A DNA stretch of 64,000 nucleotides, from NCBI RefSeq assembly GCF_020497125.1, contig NC_059073.1:18001225-18065224 (forward strand), in the 5' to 3' direction. Source of the stretch: Mauremys mutica. Its lineage: Eukaryota > Chordata > Testudines > Geoemydidae. How positions within the stretch are numbered: position 1 is the stretch's first letter; every line of letters begins with the position of its first letter. Of the stretch, positions 1 to 11,760 are shown one piece after another. Below the pieces are notes generated by a model that ran no database searches, was not told where the DNA came from, and worked only from the letters and a program-made list of their open reading frames with translations. Both the position numbers and the translations under genes were made by a program.

Positions 1-206
1 AAGGGGATAGAAGTTGATAAGGTACAGGTAGGAACTTAAGAGAAACAGTCAAATGAAAGAGTCCCATTCAACGATATCATCTGAAGGGAGACAGGTAAAT
101 ATTGACAGATTTTATAAGTGTTTTTATACAAATGCAACAAGTCTAAATACTAAGGTAGGTGAACTTGAGTGCCTGGTATTAAATGAGGATATTGACATAA
201 CAGGAA
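1..206 (+). pseudogene. CR1 LINE, endonuclease-domain fragment (5' part)
   Basis: One frame near 130-206 reads as the start of a CR1 apurinic/apyrimidinic-type endonuclease, with a stretch like VGELECLVLNEDIDITG, the segment that precedes ITE(T)W in CR1 proteins. The fragment ends abruptly at 206, where an unrelated LTR-like sequence begins. The same LINE resumes near 708. It has stops and frame changes, so it is a dead copy. The window edge cuts it on the left. The family assignment rests on the match of this and the following segments to the CR1 protein order EN then RT. Confidence 0.6.
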
Positions 207-707
207 TGTGACAGGGTATACCTACCCTGCACCAGCCCTGAAAGGGTTAACTGTGCTTTGCAGGCTGAGGAAACACCGCCCCTCTGACTCTGCTGTGCAT
301 GCTCAACCTGGAAGCAGAGTATAAAAGGGTGCAGCCCAACTCAGTATGGGCAGCCTGCTGAAGTGTGAGGACGCAGACTGCAGGCTCTCTCCAGGGAGCT
401 GCTACAGGCCCTGGTTACAGAGCCATGGCACACAGAGCTCCAGACGGACTCCAGGCTGCCTGACAAGCCTGAAGAAGGGACCACGCCAGCAGGAGCTACG
501 CCACTTGAGGACCCCAGAGGCATAACATAATGCTTGAGTGTTTATATCATTCCAACAATTTTTTCTTAAACAAATGTTCTACTCTGGCTTTTCCAGATTA
601 CCGCTATTAATAAAGGTCCATTATTACTTTTCCATGATTTTCCATGTCTTGTCCACAACTTAGCTGCAATTATTTGAAGATCATCCTGCGATTCAAGTAA
701 GGCCTTA
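207..707 (+). mobile_element. LTR-like insertion within the CR1 endonuclease region
   Basis: The sequence starts TGTGACAGGG and breaks the CR1 reading. It contains a TATA box (TATAAAAG, 320-327), a GC-richer transcribed-looking stretch and a poly(A) signal AATAAA at 609-614, in the order expected of a plus-strand LTR. CR1 coding similarity resumes at about 708. I could not define the right edge or a target-site duplication, and part of the CR1 endonuclease is missing across the insertion, so a deletion may have accompanied it. It could instead be a different promoter-bearing repeat. Confidence 0.45.
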
Positions 708-2875
708 AGTATAGCAGTAGAAATATACTACCAACCACCTGACCAGGATGGTGACAGTGATCGTAAAATGCTCAGGGAGATTAGAAAGGCTATAAAACCA
801 AAAAACTCAATAGTAATTTGTCGATTTCAACTATCCCCATATTGACTGGGAATGTGTCACCTCAGGACAGGATGCAGAGGTAAATTTTTTAGACATCATT
901 AATGATTGTGTCTTGGAGCAGCTAGTCCTGGAACTCTCAATTCTTGATTTAGTACTAAGTGGCAACACAGGATCTGGACCAAGAGGTGAATATAGCTGAA
1001 CTGCTTGGCAATAGCGACCAAAATGTAATTAAATGTAATATACTTGTATGGGGAGAAATACAAAAGAAACATACCAAAAGTAGTATTTAACTTCAAAGAG
1101 GGAAACTACAAAAAAATGAGACTAGAGAAATGGAAATTAAAAAGAACAGTCACAAGAGTAAAATGCCTGGAAGCTTCATGGAAACTTTTTTAAAACACCA
1201 TAGAGGCTTGAAATATATGCATACCCCAAATATTAAAAATAAATTAATAATAGGAAAATGACCAAAAAAAAGCCACCATAGCTAAACAAAGAGTAAAAGA
1301 GGTGGTTAGAGACAAAAAGACATCACAAAAAAATAGGAAATCAAATCCTACAGAGGAAAATAGAAAGGAACATAAACTCTGGCAAATAAAGTATAATTAG
1401 GCAGGCCAAAAATGAATTTGAAGAGAACTAGCAAAAGACACAAAAACTAACAGCAAAAAATATGTAAAAAACATCAGAAGCAGGAAATCTGCCGAACAAT
1501 CACTTGGGCCACTGGACAATTGAGATGTCAAAGGAGCACTCAAGACAGACAAGGCCATTCTGAAGAGGCTAAATGAATTCTTTGCCTTGGTCTTCACTGT
1601 ACAGGATGTGAGGGAGATTCCCACACTTGAGCCATTCTTTTTAAGTGGCAAATCTGAGGGATCAGTAGAGCAGGTTTTGGAACAAATTGAGAAATTAAAC
1701 AGTAATAAGTCACCAGGACCAGATGGTATTCACCCAAAAGTTTTGAAGGAACTCATATATGAAAATGCAAAACTACTAACTGTGGTATGTAACCTGCTGC
1801 TTAAATCAGCCTCTGTACCAGAAGACTCACGGATAGCTAATGCGTCTCTGATTTTTAAAAAAAGGTTCCAGTGGCAATCCTGGAAATTTCAGATTTCTAA
1901 GTCTAACTTCAGTACCAGGCAAATTCGTTGTAACTATGGTAAAAAACCAGAATTATTAGACACAATATGGTAGGGAAGAGTCAACATGGATTTTGTAAAG
2001 GAAAACCATGCCTCACCAATCTATTAGAATTCTTTGAGGGCATCAAGCAAGTAGATAAGAGTGATCCAGTGGATATAGTGTACTTGGTCTTTCAGAAAGC
2101 ATTTGGACAAGGTCCTTCACCAAAGGCTCTAAAGCAAAGTAAGCAGTCATAAGATAAGAGGGAAGATCCTCTCATGGATCTATAACTGGTTAAAAGATAG
2201 GAAACAAAGGGAAGGAATAAATGGTCTGTTTCCACAGTGAAGAGAGGTAAATAGTGGGGTCCTCCAAGGACCTGTACTGGCACCTGTGTTGTTCAGCATA
2301 CTCATAAATCTGGAAGAGGGGGTAAGCAGTAATGTGGCAAAATTTGCAGATGATGCAAAATACTCAGGATACTAAATTCAAAGCAGACCGCGAAGAGTTA
2401 CAAAGGGATCTCACAAAACTGGGTGACTGGACAACAAAATGGCAGATGAAATTCAGTGTGGATATGTGCAAATTATTGTACATTAGAGACCATAATCCCA
2501 ACTATCCAAACAAACAGATGGCATCTAAAATAGCTGTAACCACTCAAGAAAAATCTTGGAGTCATTGTGGACAGTTCTCTGAAAACATCTGCTCAATGTG
2601 CTGCAGCAGTCAAAAACGCTAACAGAAGATTAGTAACCATTAGGAAAGGAATAGCAAATAAGACAGAAAATATAATGCCAGTACATAAATCCATGATATG
2701 CTCACATGATGAATACATTGTGCAGTGCTGGTCACTGCACCTAAAAAAACCAAATTTGAAATGAAAAAAAGTACAGAGAAGGGCAACAAAAATGATTAGG
2801 TGCATGGACCAGCTTCCATATGAGGAGAGATAAAAAGATGGGGACTGTTCATTTTAGAAAGAGATGACTGAGGGG
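708..2875 (+). pseudogene. CR1 LINE: endonuclease C-terminus and reverse transcriptase, decayed
   Basis: CR1 encodes an endonuclease/reverse transcriptase that copies its own RNA at a nicked target. From 708 one reads endonuclease-like IYYQPPDQDGD, then a DFNYPHIDW-like box. From 1587 comes the RT N-terminus with the block KSPGPDGIHPKVLKEL. Further blocks are QHGFCKGKPCLTNLLEFF (about 1985-2035), the catalytic FADD (2343-2354), a thumb-like LGDWTTKWQMKFSVD block and VQRRATKMI (about 2775-2800). The blocks fall in different frames with many stops, so no protein can be made. The 3' portion continues at 5102 after a solo LTR that split the element at 2876. Confidence 0.85.
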
Positions 2876-3323
2876 TGTAGTAGAAAGAACGAGCCTGAAA
2901 CATGAGGCCTGGTGTAAGAGGTCTGGTATGAGGCCTGAGGCCTGAACTAAAGTAGCGATCAAGCCCTGCTAACATAAAGCAAAGTTAGCAAAAGTCAGAC
3001 TATGAGCAGAACTCAGAGCCTGTTATAAAACATGCCTGCTTTTAAGTTCACAGTATCTGGCAAGATCAGGGCTGGTATTGCAAAAACACACACAATTGTA
3101 AGAAGTGCTAGGCACAGTACACTCATGTAAGCACATTCCATAAGGGTGGTACCAGAATACCACAATATCAAGTATGGTACACACACACTCCCCAAAGATG
3201 ATGCAAGAACACACTGAGCCCTCTTAAAGATGAGGTCAGGATGACAGGATCATGGATAGAGATGTTTTGATCAAACCAACATGTACAAGGTAAAAGGGGG
3301 GTAACTCACCACATCAGAGTGTA

Positions 3324-4762
3324 GTGAGATTTTTGCCTTGAATGTTCTGAATAGAGGCTTGCAGAAAAACCTCGGAAGGGGTTTAAAATTTCATAAAATT
3401 ATTTCTCTCAATTGGACATAAAAAGAATGGTGACACTATCAGAGTACATTGGTCTGCATAAAATATCCAGTATGGCAGATCAAAATGGCAGATATAGGGA
3501 TGCTGCAGTAATGGGGAATGACTCAGCAGAATCTTCTAGAATCCAGGATAGTGTCAGGAGTGGGGCTTTCCCACCTAAAAATAGGTATGACATCGAAGGG
3601 ATGGGGCTAAAAATAGGGATGTTGTCATAGGGGAGGGGCTGAAAGGCTGGAAATTGATTGGCTGAGCCTGAGAGAGCAACCAGTATATAAGGCTGACAGC
3701 AAGCAGGCTGAACTTGTGGGTTTGGTGGTGAATAGATGCTGCAAGATGCCTGCAAAGAAACAAAAGCTGTTGACCTAAGGAGGAGGAGAAGCAGCAGCAA
3801 CAACAACAACAACAGAACCCTGAGGTTGCCTTGGCAATGCTGCGATTGCGACCCAGCCAATGGAGAAGGCAACAGCTTTCAGGACAGCACAGGCGTCCAT
3901 ATCTGTCACCAGAGGGCAGCTTTCACCTCAGCAGCAGCAATTGCTCTCCCACAGCAGACAATGTCAAACATCAGCAGACAGCGCTTCCCTTTTGACTGAT
4001 CAGAAAGACCCTATTGATAAATCAGAGGAATTTAAGAATAACAGAAGTAAGTGTAGTCTTCTATTCACTATCAAGGAATATAGGGGTTTTGCTTGTAAAT
4101 AAAGCTGGATGCCTGTGGTCTGAATGAGATCTTCTGCTACCCATCCGGTAGTCACTTGGCCAGCACTTATTGGATGTTAAATGTTAACACTAGCATTTAC
4201 TATTTAACTTTTAAGTGAATGATTACATTGTTATGTTATATAGTGTGTCTTGTATTTGCTGCACTGCTTTAATTCTTTCAATAGTAAATCTAATAATAAT
4301 TGGAGATATACCAATCTCCAAGAACTGGAAGGGACCTTGAAAGGTCATCAAGTCCAGCCCCCTGCCTTCACTAGCAGGACCAATTTTTGCCCCAGATCCC
4401 TAAGCAGCCCCCTCAAGGATTGAACTCACAATCCTGGGTTTAGCAGGCCAATGCTCAAACCACTGAGCTATCCCTCTCCCCTTATTTTGCTCTGTTCTAT
4501 GTACATTCTTCCTTGCTTTTCTAAAATACATTTGTAACCACTTATTTCTTTAAATAAATCTTTTGCTTTCCAAGAATTACTGCTTGTGTGGCCATTCTTG
4601 AGCAGAAGGCTGTATCAGTGTCCTTTCAAGGGTTAGCAAGACTGATTTGCTCTGGGGAGCCCTCTGCGGGTCAGAGACAAGATCCTGGCAATTCCTTTAG
4701 GGCGAGCCACAGCCTTCATTAAATTAGACAGATTTGTAGGTAATTTAATTGTCTAAAATCTT
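3324..4762. mobile_element. Unclassified 1.4 kb insert inside the solo LTR
   Basis: This sequence has no counterpart in the intact LTR at 38847-39624 and separates its two halves. The hexamer AGTGTA occurs at both edges (3318-3323 and 4763-4768), a possible 6 bp target-site duplication. Inside are a TATA-like TATATAAGG near 3685, a CAG/CAA-rich stretch (3790-3820), AATAAA sequences near 4100 and 4550, and a SINE at 4292-4477. The small ORFs are chance frames over low-complexity sequence. It may be an LTR of another family, but I see no clear TG...CA ends. Confidence 0.5.
4292..4477 (-). repeat. tRNA-derived SINE with CR1-like tail (tortoise Pol III SINE type)
   Basis: On the minus strand the element begins AGGGATAGCTCAGTGGTTTG, a tRNA-type A box. 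A B box GGATTGTGAGTTCAATCC follows, and the 3' tail resembles the CR1 3' end (ACTTGATGACCTTTCAAGG). The tail ends near TTGGTATATCTCCAATTATT. SINEs of this design are transcribed by RNA polymerase III and mobilised by CR1-type LINE machinery through the shared tail. Three further copies lie at 45987-46179, 54894-55080 and 58813-58999, all in the same orientation. This one is nested in the insert that splits the solo LTR. Confidence 0.9.
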
Positions 4763-5101
4763 AGTGTAACAAGAGAGGCAATACGTAACTTGTGTGTAGC
4801 AGGGTATAAAACAGGGGCCTCAGAGGGAGTATATTTGTCCAGCCAAGGGGAAAATGAATAGTCCTGCCGTTTACTGTGCTGGTCCATTGTTATGGGCATA
4901 CATGCATTAGTGGTCCTGTAGGATCTATAGGATACTAGGACTGTGCTTCGTCGACAATAAACCTGGCTGGATGCCTTTGCTACAAACCAACTTTTGTGGT
5001 CTTTGTGGGCAGTTCGATTGAGGTCTGCTGTGTCAGCTATCTGTGCAGAGCTGGGACAGCATACACTGGGAACACACACTTGCATCCAACAACTAACCAT
5101 A

Positions 5102-5582
5102 AGGGGATTATGATAGAGGGCTATGAAATCGTGAATTGTGTGGAGAAAGTAAGTGTTATTTACTCCTTCACATAACACAAGAACCAGGGGCCGCCTAATG
5201 AAATTAATAGGCAGCAGGTTTAAAACTAACATAAGGAGGTTCTCATTCATAGAATGCATTGTCAACCTGTGGAACTCATTGCTGGGGGATGCTGTAAAGG
5301 CCAAAACTATGACTGGTTCAACAAAGAATTAGATAATTTCATGGAGGATAAATCCATCAAAGGCTATTAACTAAGATGGTCAGGGATACAACCCCATACT
5401 CTGGGTGTCCCTAAACCTCTGACTGCTAGCAGCTGGGACTGGACAACAGGGGATAGATCTCCCTGTAACTTGCCATGTTCTGGTCATTCCCTGTGAAGCA
5501 TCTTGCACTGGCTACTCTGGAAGACAGGATACTGTGCTAGATGGACCATTGGTCTGACCCAGTATAGCCATTCTTATGTTCG
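5102..5582 (+). pseudogene. CR1 LINE 3' end, continuation of the copy at 708-2875
   Basis: After the LTR the CR1 reading resumes with the segment that normally follows the EERLKRWG region (MIEGYEIVNCV-like). Then come the terminal coding part and a 3' untranslated stretch reading GGACCATTGGTCTGACCCAG and ending in ATTCTTATGTTC. That tail is the typical terminus of one turtle CR1 lineage. It shares the AGGGG duplication with the LTR's left flank. The 5' and 3' parts are one LINE interrupted by a retroviral LTR, not two LINEs. Confidence 0.85.
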
Positions 5583-7564
5583 TATCCCTTCTTGATTCAG
5601 ACCTCCTATATCCTTCTCTATATTGGCACCATATTGGCGTTTGCATCTCACTACTTTGATTCTATCTCTGCTTAAATCCTTATTCATCTCTTTGAACACC
5701 CTTCTCTGTGGCTTCCTTAAGTTCCAGGTCTCCAGATTCCAACATGTGCAGAGTACAGCTTTCTTACCGGTTAATTAAATAGACAGAAATGGCAGAACCT
5801 CACTAATCTGCGCTCTGCTACATTTTATAACCCTCACAAAAATATGTTGCTTCGCCTCACTTTTTATCAATTACTTAATAGCAGGGGATTGTCATGCAGC
5901 CTCTTTCTAAGAATTTCTCTTCTCTATTTCAATGACTTCCTTATTTTTATAAAATATACTAAGTACATTTAGGAATATCCTATGCATGGTTAGTACATCT
6001 AAGAGAATCAAATAATTATTAACTCGCAGTTGTCAAAATAAATGAATAAAGTACATTTCATACCAAATTCTTGCTTTTGGTGTTTGTTTGTGTATTACCA
6101 ATTTGCAAAATTCAGTAGACTGCAATGGGTGTCCCAGATGTTAGGGTAAATTATCGAGGCCTTTATGTATTTAATTCATGTAAAGCTTCCCCTTGTGTAC
6201 AGGGCCAGCATAATGCCTATGCACTGCTTAAATCTTCTATTAAAGACATAAGTGGTGCACAGGCTTTGTGTAGGCATAGGAGCATGATCTACTGAAGTGA
6301 ATGGGAGTCAATTGACTTCAATAGGATCTGGTCCAAATCCTAAATGCATTGGAGTGATTTCCCTCCTCTATGAAGTGTTCTGAGATATATATTCTGATTT
6401 CTATTAAAGATATCATATACAGAATAAAATTACGGTACATTGCCTGGCATCTTAATAGCACCATTTGCCCAGGCTGAATTGTGATATATATGCTACTGGC
6501 AGTGGACTTAGTTCATTAGTTTAAGTATAATCCAGTGCAGATTTGATTTAAGCAATTACCATCTGACACCTGTTCAGTGGCCTGTGTAAAATTAATTAGT
6601 GGTCTCTATCCTGTTTGCAACAGACAAGGGCCCACATTGTACAAAACAAGATCACAAGGGGACAGAACTGCAGACATATTAAAAGAAAATAAGTCTGATA
6701 ATTCTTCTGGGTTTGTTCCCCCAGTAAATTATAGGATAAATAACTTAGAATTCCAGGAATGCTTCTTCTAAATTGGAATGAATAGCTATAATTTATCTGT
6801 AATGTTAATGTCAGTGAAGATGGTAATAAGACAGTTACTTTTTAATTATAATTAAAGTATCACATTTTAAGTGGTATATAAACATGATGAGATAAGAGTG
6901 TAAACAGAAATCTGAGAATTTAATTAAGAAAAAAATAACAGTATTTTGAAGCAAATGACATGAAAGCAAAAGCATTCATGAAATCAAATTTCAGAATCAC
7001 TTGGCTTCAGATTCCTAATGTGTTACCCTTGGGGAAACAGGGCATCATAATCAGGTTTCTGCTATCTATATACATGAAGAGTAAAGTTTTAAAAGGCATC
7101 TAAGACCCATTTTCAAAAGGGATTTAGGCCCAGATTTTTAAAGGAATTTAGGTTTTGGTCAACTCATATTAGGCACCTGGGTGCTTCTGAAAATCCCACT
7201 AGGTACCTATCTGCATCTTTAGGTGCCTAAATACCTTTTAAAAACTGTATAAAAGTGATTTAGCCATCTAAATCACTTAATCCCAGATTTTTAAAAGGCA
7301 CCTCTGCATTGTTCTGCCCATCTTTGCAAGAGCTAGCTGATTTAGCTCCTTTTTGATAATGAGTCTTCGGATCCTAAGTCAGTTAGGGGTAGCAATCTTG
7401 AGTAGAACAATGCCTGAATATCTTTAAAAATCTGGGACTAAGTGATTTTTGACAATTTTACTCAAGCTATATTAGAAGCAAAGTTTGTATGATCTTAAAC
7501 TGGCTAATATTTACAGAAGATGAAGTGGACAGGTATCATGAGACCTTTTAGTATAGGGTGTACC
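5583..7564. other. Low-copy AT-rich sequence without a recognised gene
   Basis: No coding feature is supported. At 7129-7440 there are repeated inverted motifs: CAGATTTTTAAAAGG near 7284 and its reverse complement CCTTTAAAAATCTG-like near 7422, plus several TTAGGTGCCTAAAT motifs. This suggests a degraded MITE. A short motif at 6305-6336 (GTCAATTGACTTCAATAGGA) belongs to the dispersed AAGTCAATGG hairpin class described elsewhere. Small ORFs here have no recognisable domain. Confidence 0.5.
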
Positions 7565-8130
7565 TGTGATGAGAAATATAAAGCACACACTGGCACAGAA
7601 GGGCCAAAGGAGCTGCTTTGGCTTGGAGTGGCCCCGCCCCTCTAAATCATGCCAGGATTGGAGGAGGAGTTAAAAGGAGGGAACTCCACTGAGATGGGGG
7701 AAACTCTGGGAAGGGAACAGGCTGCTGAGCTTCTCCAACCCTGAGGAGAGGGCTGGCAGCCTGCAGAGCCCCTGGCCTCACAGAAGGAGAGCGCGGATTC
7801 CCTAAGCTAAAACAGGGACAAAAGCTGAGACTTACACTGGAGCCCCAGTGAACTCTGCCATGGACAGTGATCATCCCAGGGCTGACTAAAGTAAGAGAGT
7901 GCCATAGCCTCGTGGAGCTGCCTATAGGTTTTTCTTTTCCTCTCTGTTGTTTCTCATTTGCTGATTGTGGGCTGTTTCACTGCTTCATCTGAGAGCCCGA
8001 GAGGGGACAAAACAGCCAAGAGGCCTTGGCCAGAGGGTTGAGCACCAGCCCGCTAGAAAGACACACCCTGCAGCACCCATGGGGAAGGAAGTAATTGGAC
8101 TTACACGCACGTCCCTCCCCCCCCGCCACA
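7565..8130 (+). mobile_element. Candidate solo LTR (TGTGATGAG...GCCACA)
   Basis: This GC-richer block starts TGTGATGAGA and ends CCGCCACA, and its composition differs sharply from the AT-rich neighbours. Internally it has a CCCCGCCCC box near 7630 and purine-rich, non-coding sequence similar in style to the LTR at 25663-26314. I could not find matching target-site duplications, so the edges are provisional. The ORFs across it are frames through GC-rich sequence and match no family I know. Confidence 0.4.
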
Positions 8131-8358
8131 TTGCTCGTAAAAGGGGCGCTCTACCATATACAAGTTCAGAGCAGTACCATATACCCCCCAAAATAACTGA
8201 TTTTCAATAAAAATATTTTCTTTGAGGTATTTTAGCTGTAGACCAATAGACAGGGCTGTGAGTTCATCAGATTTCACAGTTGGGCCTGATTAGTATCTGG
8301 AGAGGGCACCTCCAAGGAGAAACCTCAGTTGTATTGATGAGTCAAGGCCTGGTCCAAA

Positions 8359-8401
8359 GCACACTGAAGTCAATAAAGGTTTTCTACTGACTTCCATGAT
8401 T
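8359..8401. repeat. AAGTCAATGG-type imperfect hairpin
   Basis: ACTGAAGTCAATAAAGG is followed within about 10 bases by CTACTGACTTCCATGATT, an imperfect inverted repeat. The same arm sequence recurs at 10282-10325, 17821-17860, 52937-52980 and 62096-62134. Origin unknown to me; possibly an ancient short inverted-repeat element. Confidence 0.5.
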
Positions 8402-10281
8402 GATTCAGGCCCTCGGGAAGCAGCACTCTTCCCTCTATGCCACGAGTGGATTAATGATGCACCAAGATGTAATGTTCTATTGGAGGTGCCATCTTGTGAA
8501 TGACATAAAACAGAACCTGACCACTTGTGGTCATAAAATACCCCATGGGACCTTCTGCAAGTGTAAACCCCACTTATAGTGAGGCTTTCTGGCTCCCTCA
8601 AGTGACTGGACCACAGAGGGGTTTATGAGCCTGCGACCGGCTTTGAATTGCAGAACTGAGTCTTATAGCTCAGCTAGAAGAGGCTGAGGGTGTGTTTTTT
8701 AAGATCTAGATATAGAGGTCCAGGCTTCAGACCTGACTGTAGTCACCACCTTGGGGCACTGTGTTATAGGAGAGTGAGGAGGATGGGAGGGTCTCACATT
8801 TCCTGCTCAAACTTCACTTTGGGTGACCACATTCTGTCTTCCTAAACAGTCCCTGCAGTTCCCCCCCTTAACTGAAGCTGTTATGTTTATAACATATATA
8901 TTGTACCATAAACTAAATGTATTAAATCCACCTGGCCAAATTCTTGGTGCCTGTCCAAGTGTTAAAAACCGAAGTATAAATATCCTTAATTCAAACATTT
9001 CTATTGCCCAAGACATTTCACGGCATAATAGCCGATGGGACAGTTAAAAGCCTACCATAAATCACAACACCCCACAACCAGCCATCACAAATCTCTCAGT
9101 CCATCACTTCCAGAATGCTCAAGAGTGCAGATAAGTGCTGCCCCATATTCTGAAGGTTAACAAGACCTGGGTTCTGTAAGACAAGAGGGGATGTGAGTTC
9201 TGGGGCTGCCCTGTATGGTTTCCCATATTGGCTCCTACAGTCCCCTGCAGTCAGCATAAGGGGAGCGGCAGAAGGAAAGGGAGTGTTGCTAAACCATGTC
9301 TATGTCCCAGTCATCACCAAATGCTGCAACTGCCCATTGGGGCTTCAGGCTGCTTTAAACTTGTGCTGACAGTTGGCCCATTGCAGAGAGGCTACAAGGT
9401 ATTGGGGAGCACATAGATGGCTTATAAGCTCCTTGGTTGCACCAAATGCCTCACAGCCACAGCTGATAATCAAAAAGCAAGTAATAGAGTTGTTTGCAGG
9501 AAATTATCAGAGCCTAGCACAAAAGCAGAGCAAATAGACAAGTACATGGAAACGAGGCTGGGAAACACAAAACAAAAATAGATGGCGATATAAAAAAGAC
9601 CAAATGGGAGAGGATTAGTAACCGAGGGATGTGCAGAAATGAGTTCTGGGATGCTAGCTGTTTCTTATCTCGTTAGATGACTCAGAGGGGATAATAAGTA
9701 ATCTGCAGTTTGTTGATGATACCAAAAGGAATCACACGACAGATTGTGCTGCAGATGTCATTGTTTAAAGATTTTTTTTTATATACATGTTTTGCTTTTG
9801 GGCAAGAACAACAAAGTGGTAAACCACATTTATTGGCGGTAATTACTAAAGTCATTCCCGGAAGCAAGAAATGTTGTGAAGTTATGTGAGGGAGAGAAGT
9901 GGGTACATTTTTAATGGAATGTTATTTCGTTTCAAAGTGTAATCGATCAGCAAGTGGGTTGAGTAGGGCACTGCTAGCCAAAAGCTTTAAAACATATTTA
10001 ATTGGAAAATGCTGAAATAATGTGTCATTTGAGCAAGTTCTTCTTCTTTATTCGATTCACATGTATTCAAAGGAGAATACCATATATCCCAAGGTAAAAG
10101 CTTTATGTGCTGATGGAATGAAATGTTTCTTGACTCACCTTCTAAGATACTTAAATAGACAGACTTTGAGGTGGCGGTGGGAAGGGGAATATACAAAACT
10201 GTGCATTAGTATAGAATTAAAAGCTAAAGCTATCTTATATAGCACTTAAGGGTTTTCAGATGTTTAACAGCTTAACCAGAC

Positions 10282-10325
10282 TCCCATTGAAGTCAATGGC
10301 AAAACTCCTATTAACTTTGATAGGA
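10282..10325. repeat. AAGTCAATGG-type hairpin
   Basis: TCCCATTGAAGTCAATGG, then AAAACTCC and an imperfect inverted copy ATTAACTTTGATAGGA. The spacer is near-identical to that of the copy at 17821-17860, seen there on the other strand (AGAGTTTTGCC), which argues for a shared ancestral unit rather than chance palindromes. Confidence 0.55.
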
Positions 10326-11482
10326 GGAAGTCTGGCTCCCATACAAAAAATGAAATTGCCCAGATAACATACTTTTTCAGATGCAATTGTTGGTGACTGG
10401 TGACCCATAGGAGTGGGTAAACTAAGCTGACATACAGCAGCAGGCACATGATCAAAAAGAATTCGAGGGGACCTTATAGAGGTGTTTGACATTAAAGTGG
10501 CTGTGATAAAAACGTAGAAGTCCCTTTATGTCTCTCTCCTGTATTTAAGGAGCACAAGGGGACACTTGAAGTGAATGGGCAGCAAATATATAAAGAAATA
10601 TGGCTTACTATGGCATACAGTCATCACAAAGGATTCACTATTACTACTACAAGAAGTTATTGAATCAAATGCTACAGCAATCTTATTAGAAGGGTTTGCT
10701 AAATCTCCCTGTCCAATCATTGCTGTGCATGTCCCAGCAGACTTTTCTTAACCTAATGGTGATGCTCTGTGTAGCTCGCAAGTTTGTCTTTCTTACCAAC
10801 AGAAGTTGGTCCTAATGACTTTGGACCGACACAGCTACAAAATACTGCATACGCCATCAAACTGTCATGCCAAATTTATCAGCATCATAAAGTTCTAATA
10901 CACACACAGCATTAAAAATCCATGTAATTCACCTGTTTACAAAACTAGCAAAATAACTAGTTTATACTTTGGATGAATAACCAGACCATTTTATACTGTA
11001 AACCTTTTAAAAAAAAAAGCTGATATTTGGAAATGTAAAATGCATTTGAAGTGCTTTTCTAATTAAAAACAAACTATTTTGTTTGTATTTATTATAAAAT
11101 TTCCTCCAGGAAACACTATCTCTGTGTTTAAATTCTTCTAAAAATTAGATTAACAAATGACTTGTTACAGTTTCATATTTAAAACAGATTGTGTTTAGCT
11201 TGCAATTACTCTTTGAATAAAACCAGAAGCTACTAACAAGCTGCTGAGGTAGGAAAACACCTAGTAATGCCTGAATTTCAATCTTTAAGAGATTCTGAAA
11301 TTATCCTTAATTAGAATTAAATTTGTGACTTAATCAGAAAAACACCAACATGTTTTAAAGTTTGTGTTCTTTCGCCAGATGCATATTTTCATGTTTACAA
11401 AAAGAGAAACCCCTTGTTAGCCAGGGAAAATAGAACTATTTTAATTCTTGAATATGAAATTACAACAGTCTTTAAAACTTAA

Positions 11483-11760
11483 AGGTACATTTACACTGCA
11501 ACTGGGACCGCACGCAACCTCGACTTGAGCTAGTGCACTAAAAATAGACGTATGTTGTTATGCTGCTGGAGGCTTTGCCTAGCCATCCAAACTCAGATCC
11601 AAGGGGTCTGGTATGTCCCAACTCAGGTGGCAAGCCTGAGCCTCTGCTGGTGCCGCAACATCCACACTGCTATTTTTTGTGAACTAGCTTGAGCCAAAGT
11701 AGCATGAGTCTGTGTACCCCCGCTGGGAGGGATGCTCCCTGCTGCAGTGTAGGCAAACCC
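11483..11760. mobile_element. PIF/Harbinger-like MITE
   Basis: This 278 bp non-coding block is bounded by imperfect terminal inverted repeats: AGGTACATTTACACTGCA on the left, and GGGTTTGCCTACACTGCA as the reverse complement of the right end. It is flanked on both sides by TAA (11480-11482 and 11761-11763). A 3 bp TAA/TTA duplication with such ends is typical of PIF/Harbinger elements. There is no transposase, so it would depend on one supplied in trans. Related CTACACT ends occur at 12501, 19887, 61829 and 63584. Confidence 0.65.

Larger units (their letters stand above)
2876..5101 (+). mobile_element. Solo LTR (about 0.79 kb) split by a 1.4 kb secondary insert
   Basis: The left part (2876-3323) starts TGTAGTAG and the right part (about 4763-5101) carries TATAAA (4805-4810) and AATAAA (4956-4961) followed by CCTGGCTGG. 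Both parts align in order with the intact solo LTR at 38847-39624, for example GGTATGAGGCCTGAGGCCT and ACCAACATGTACAAGGT. The flanks show the 5 bp duplication AGGGG at 2871-2875 and 5102-5106. CR1 sequence is continuous if the element is removed. The terminal dinucleotide on the right reads TA rather than CA, presumably by mutation. No internal retroviral genes remain, as expected after LTR-LTR recombination. Confidence 0.8.
8131..11482. other. Low-copy sequence; no gene seen
   Basis: AT-rich intergenic or intronic sequence. I find no ORF with domain content and no splice-bounded exon I would defend. Two short hairpin-type motifs lie at 8359-8401 and 10282-10325. A T-rich run is near 9770 and an A-rich run near 11010. 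Confidence 0.5.

Noticed and set aside
3480..3872. 130-codon minus ORF with a long leucine run
   Set aside because: The leucines come from a CAG/CAA-type simple repeat read in reverse; no domain and it overlaps a transposon insert.
4753..5304. 183-codon minus ORF
   Set aside because: Antisense to an LTR and a CR1 3' end; no recognisable domain.
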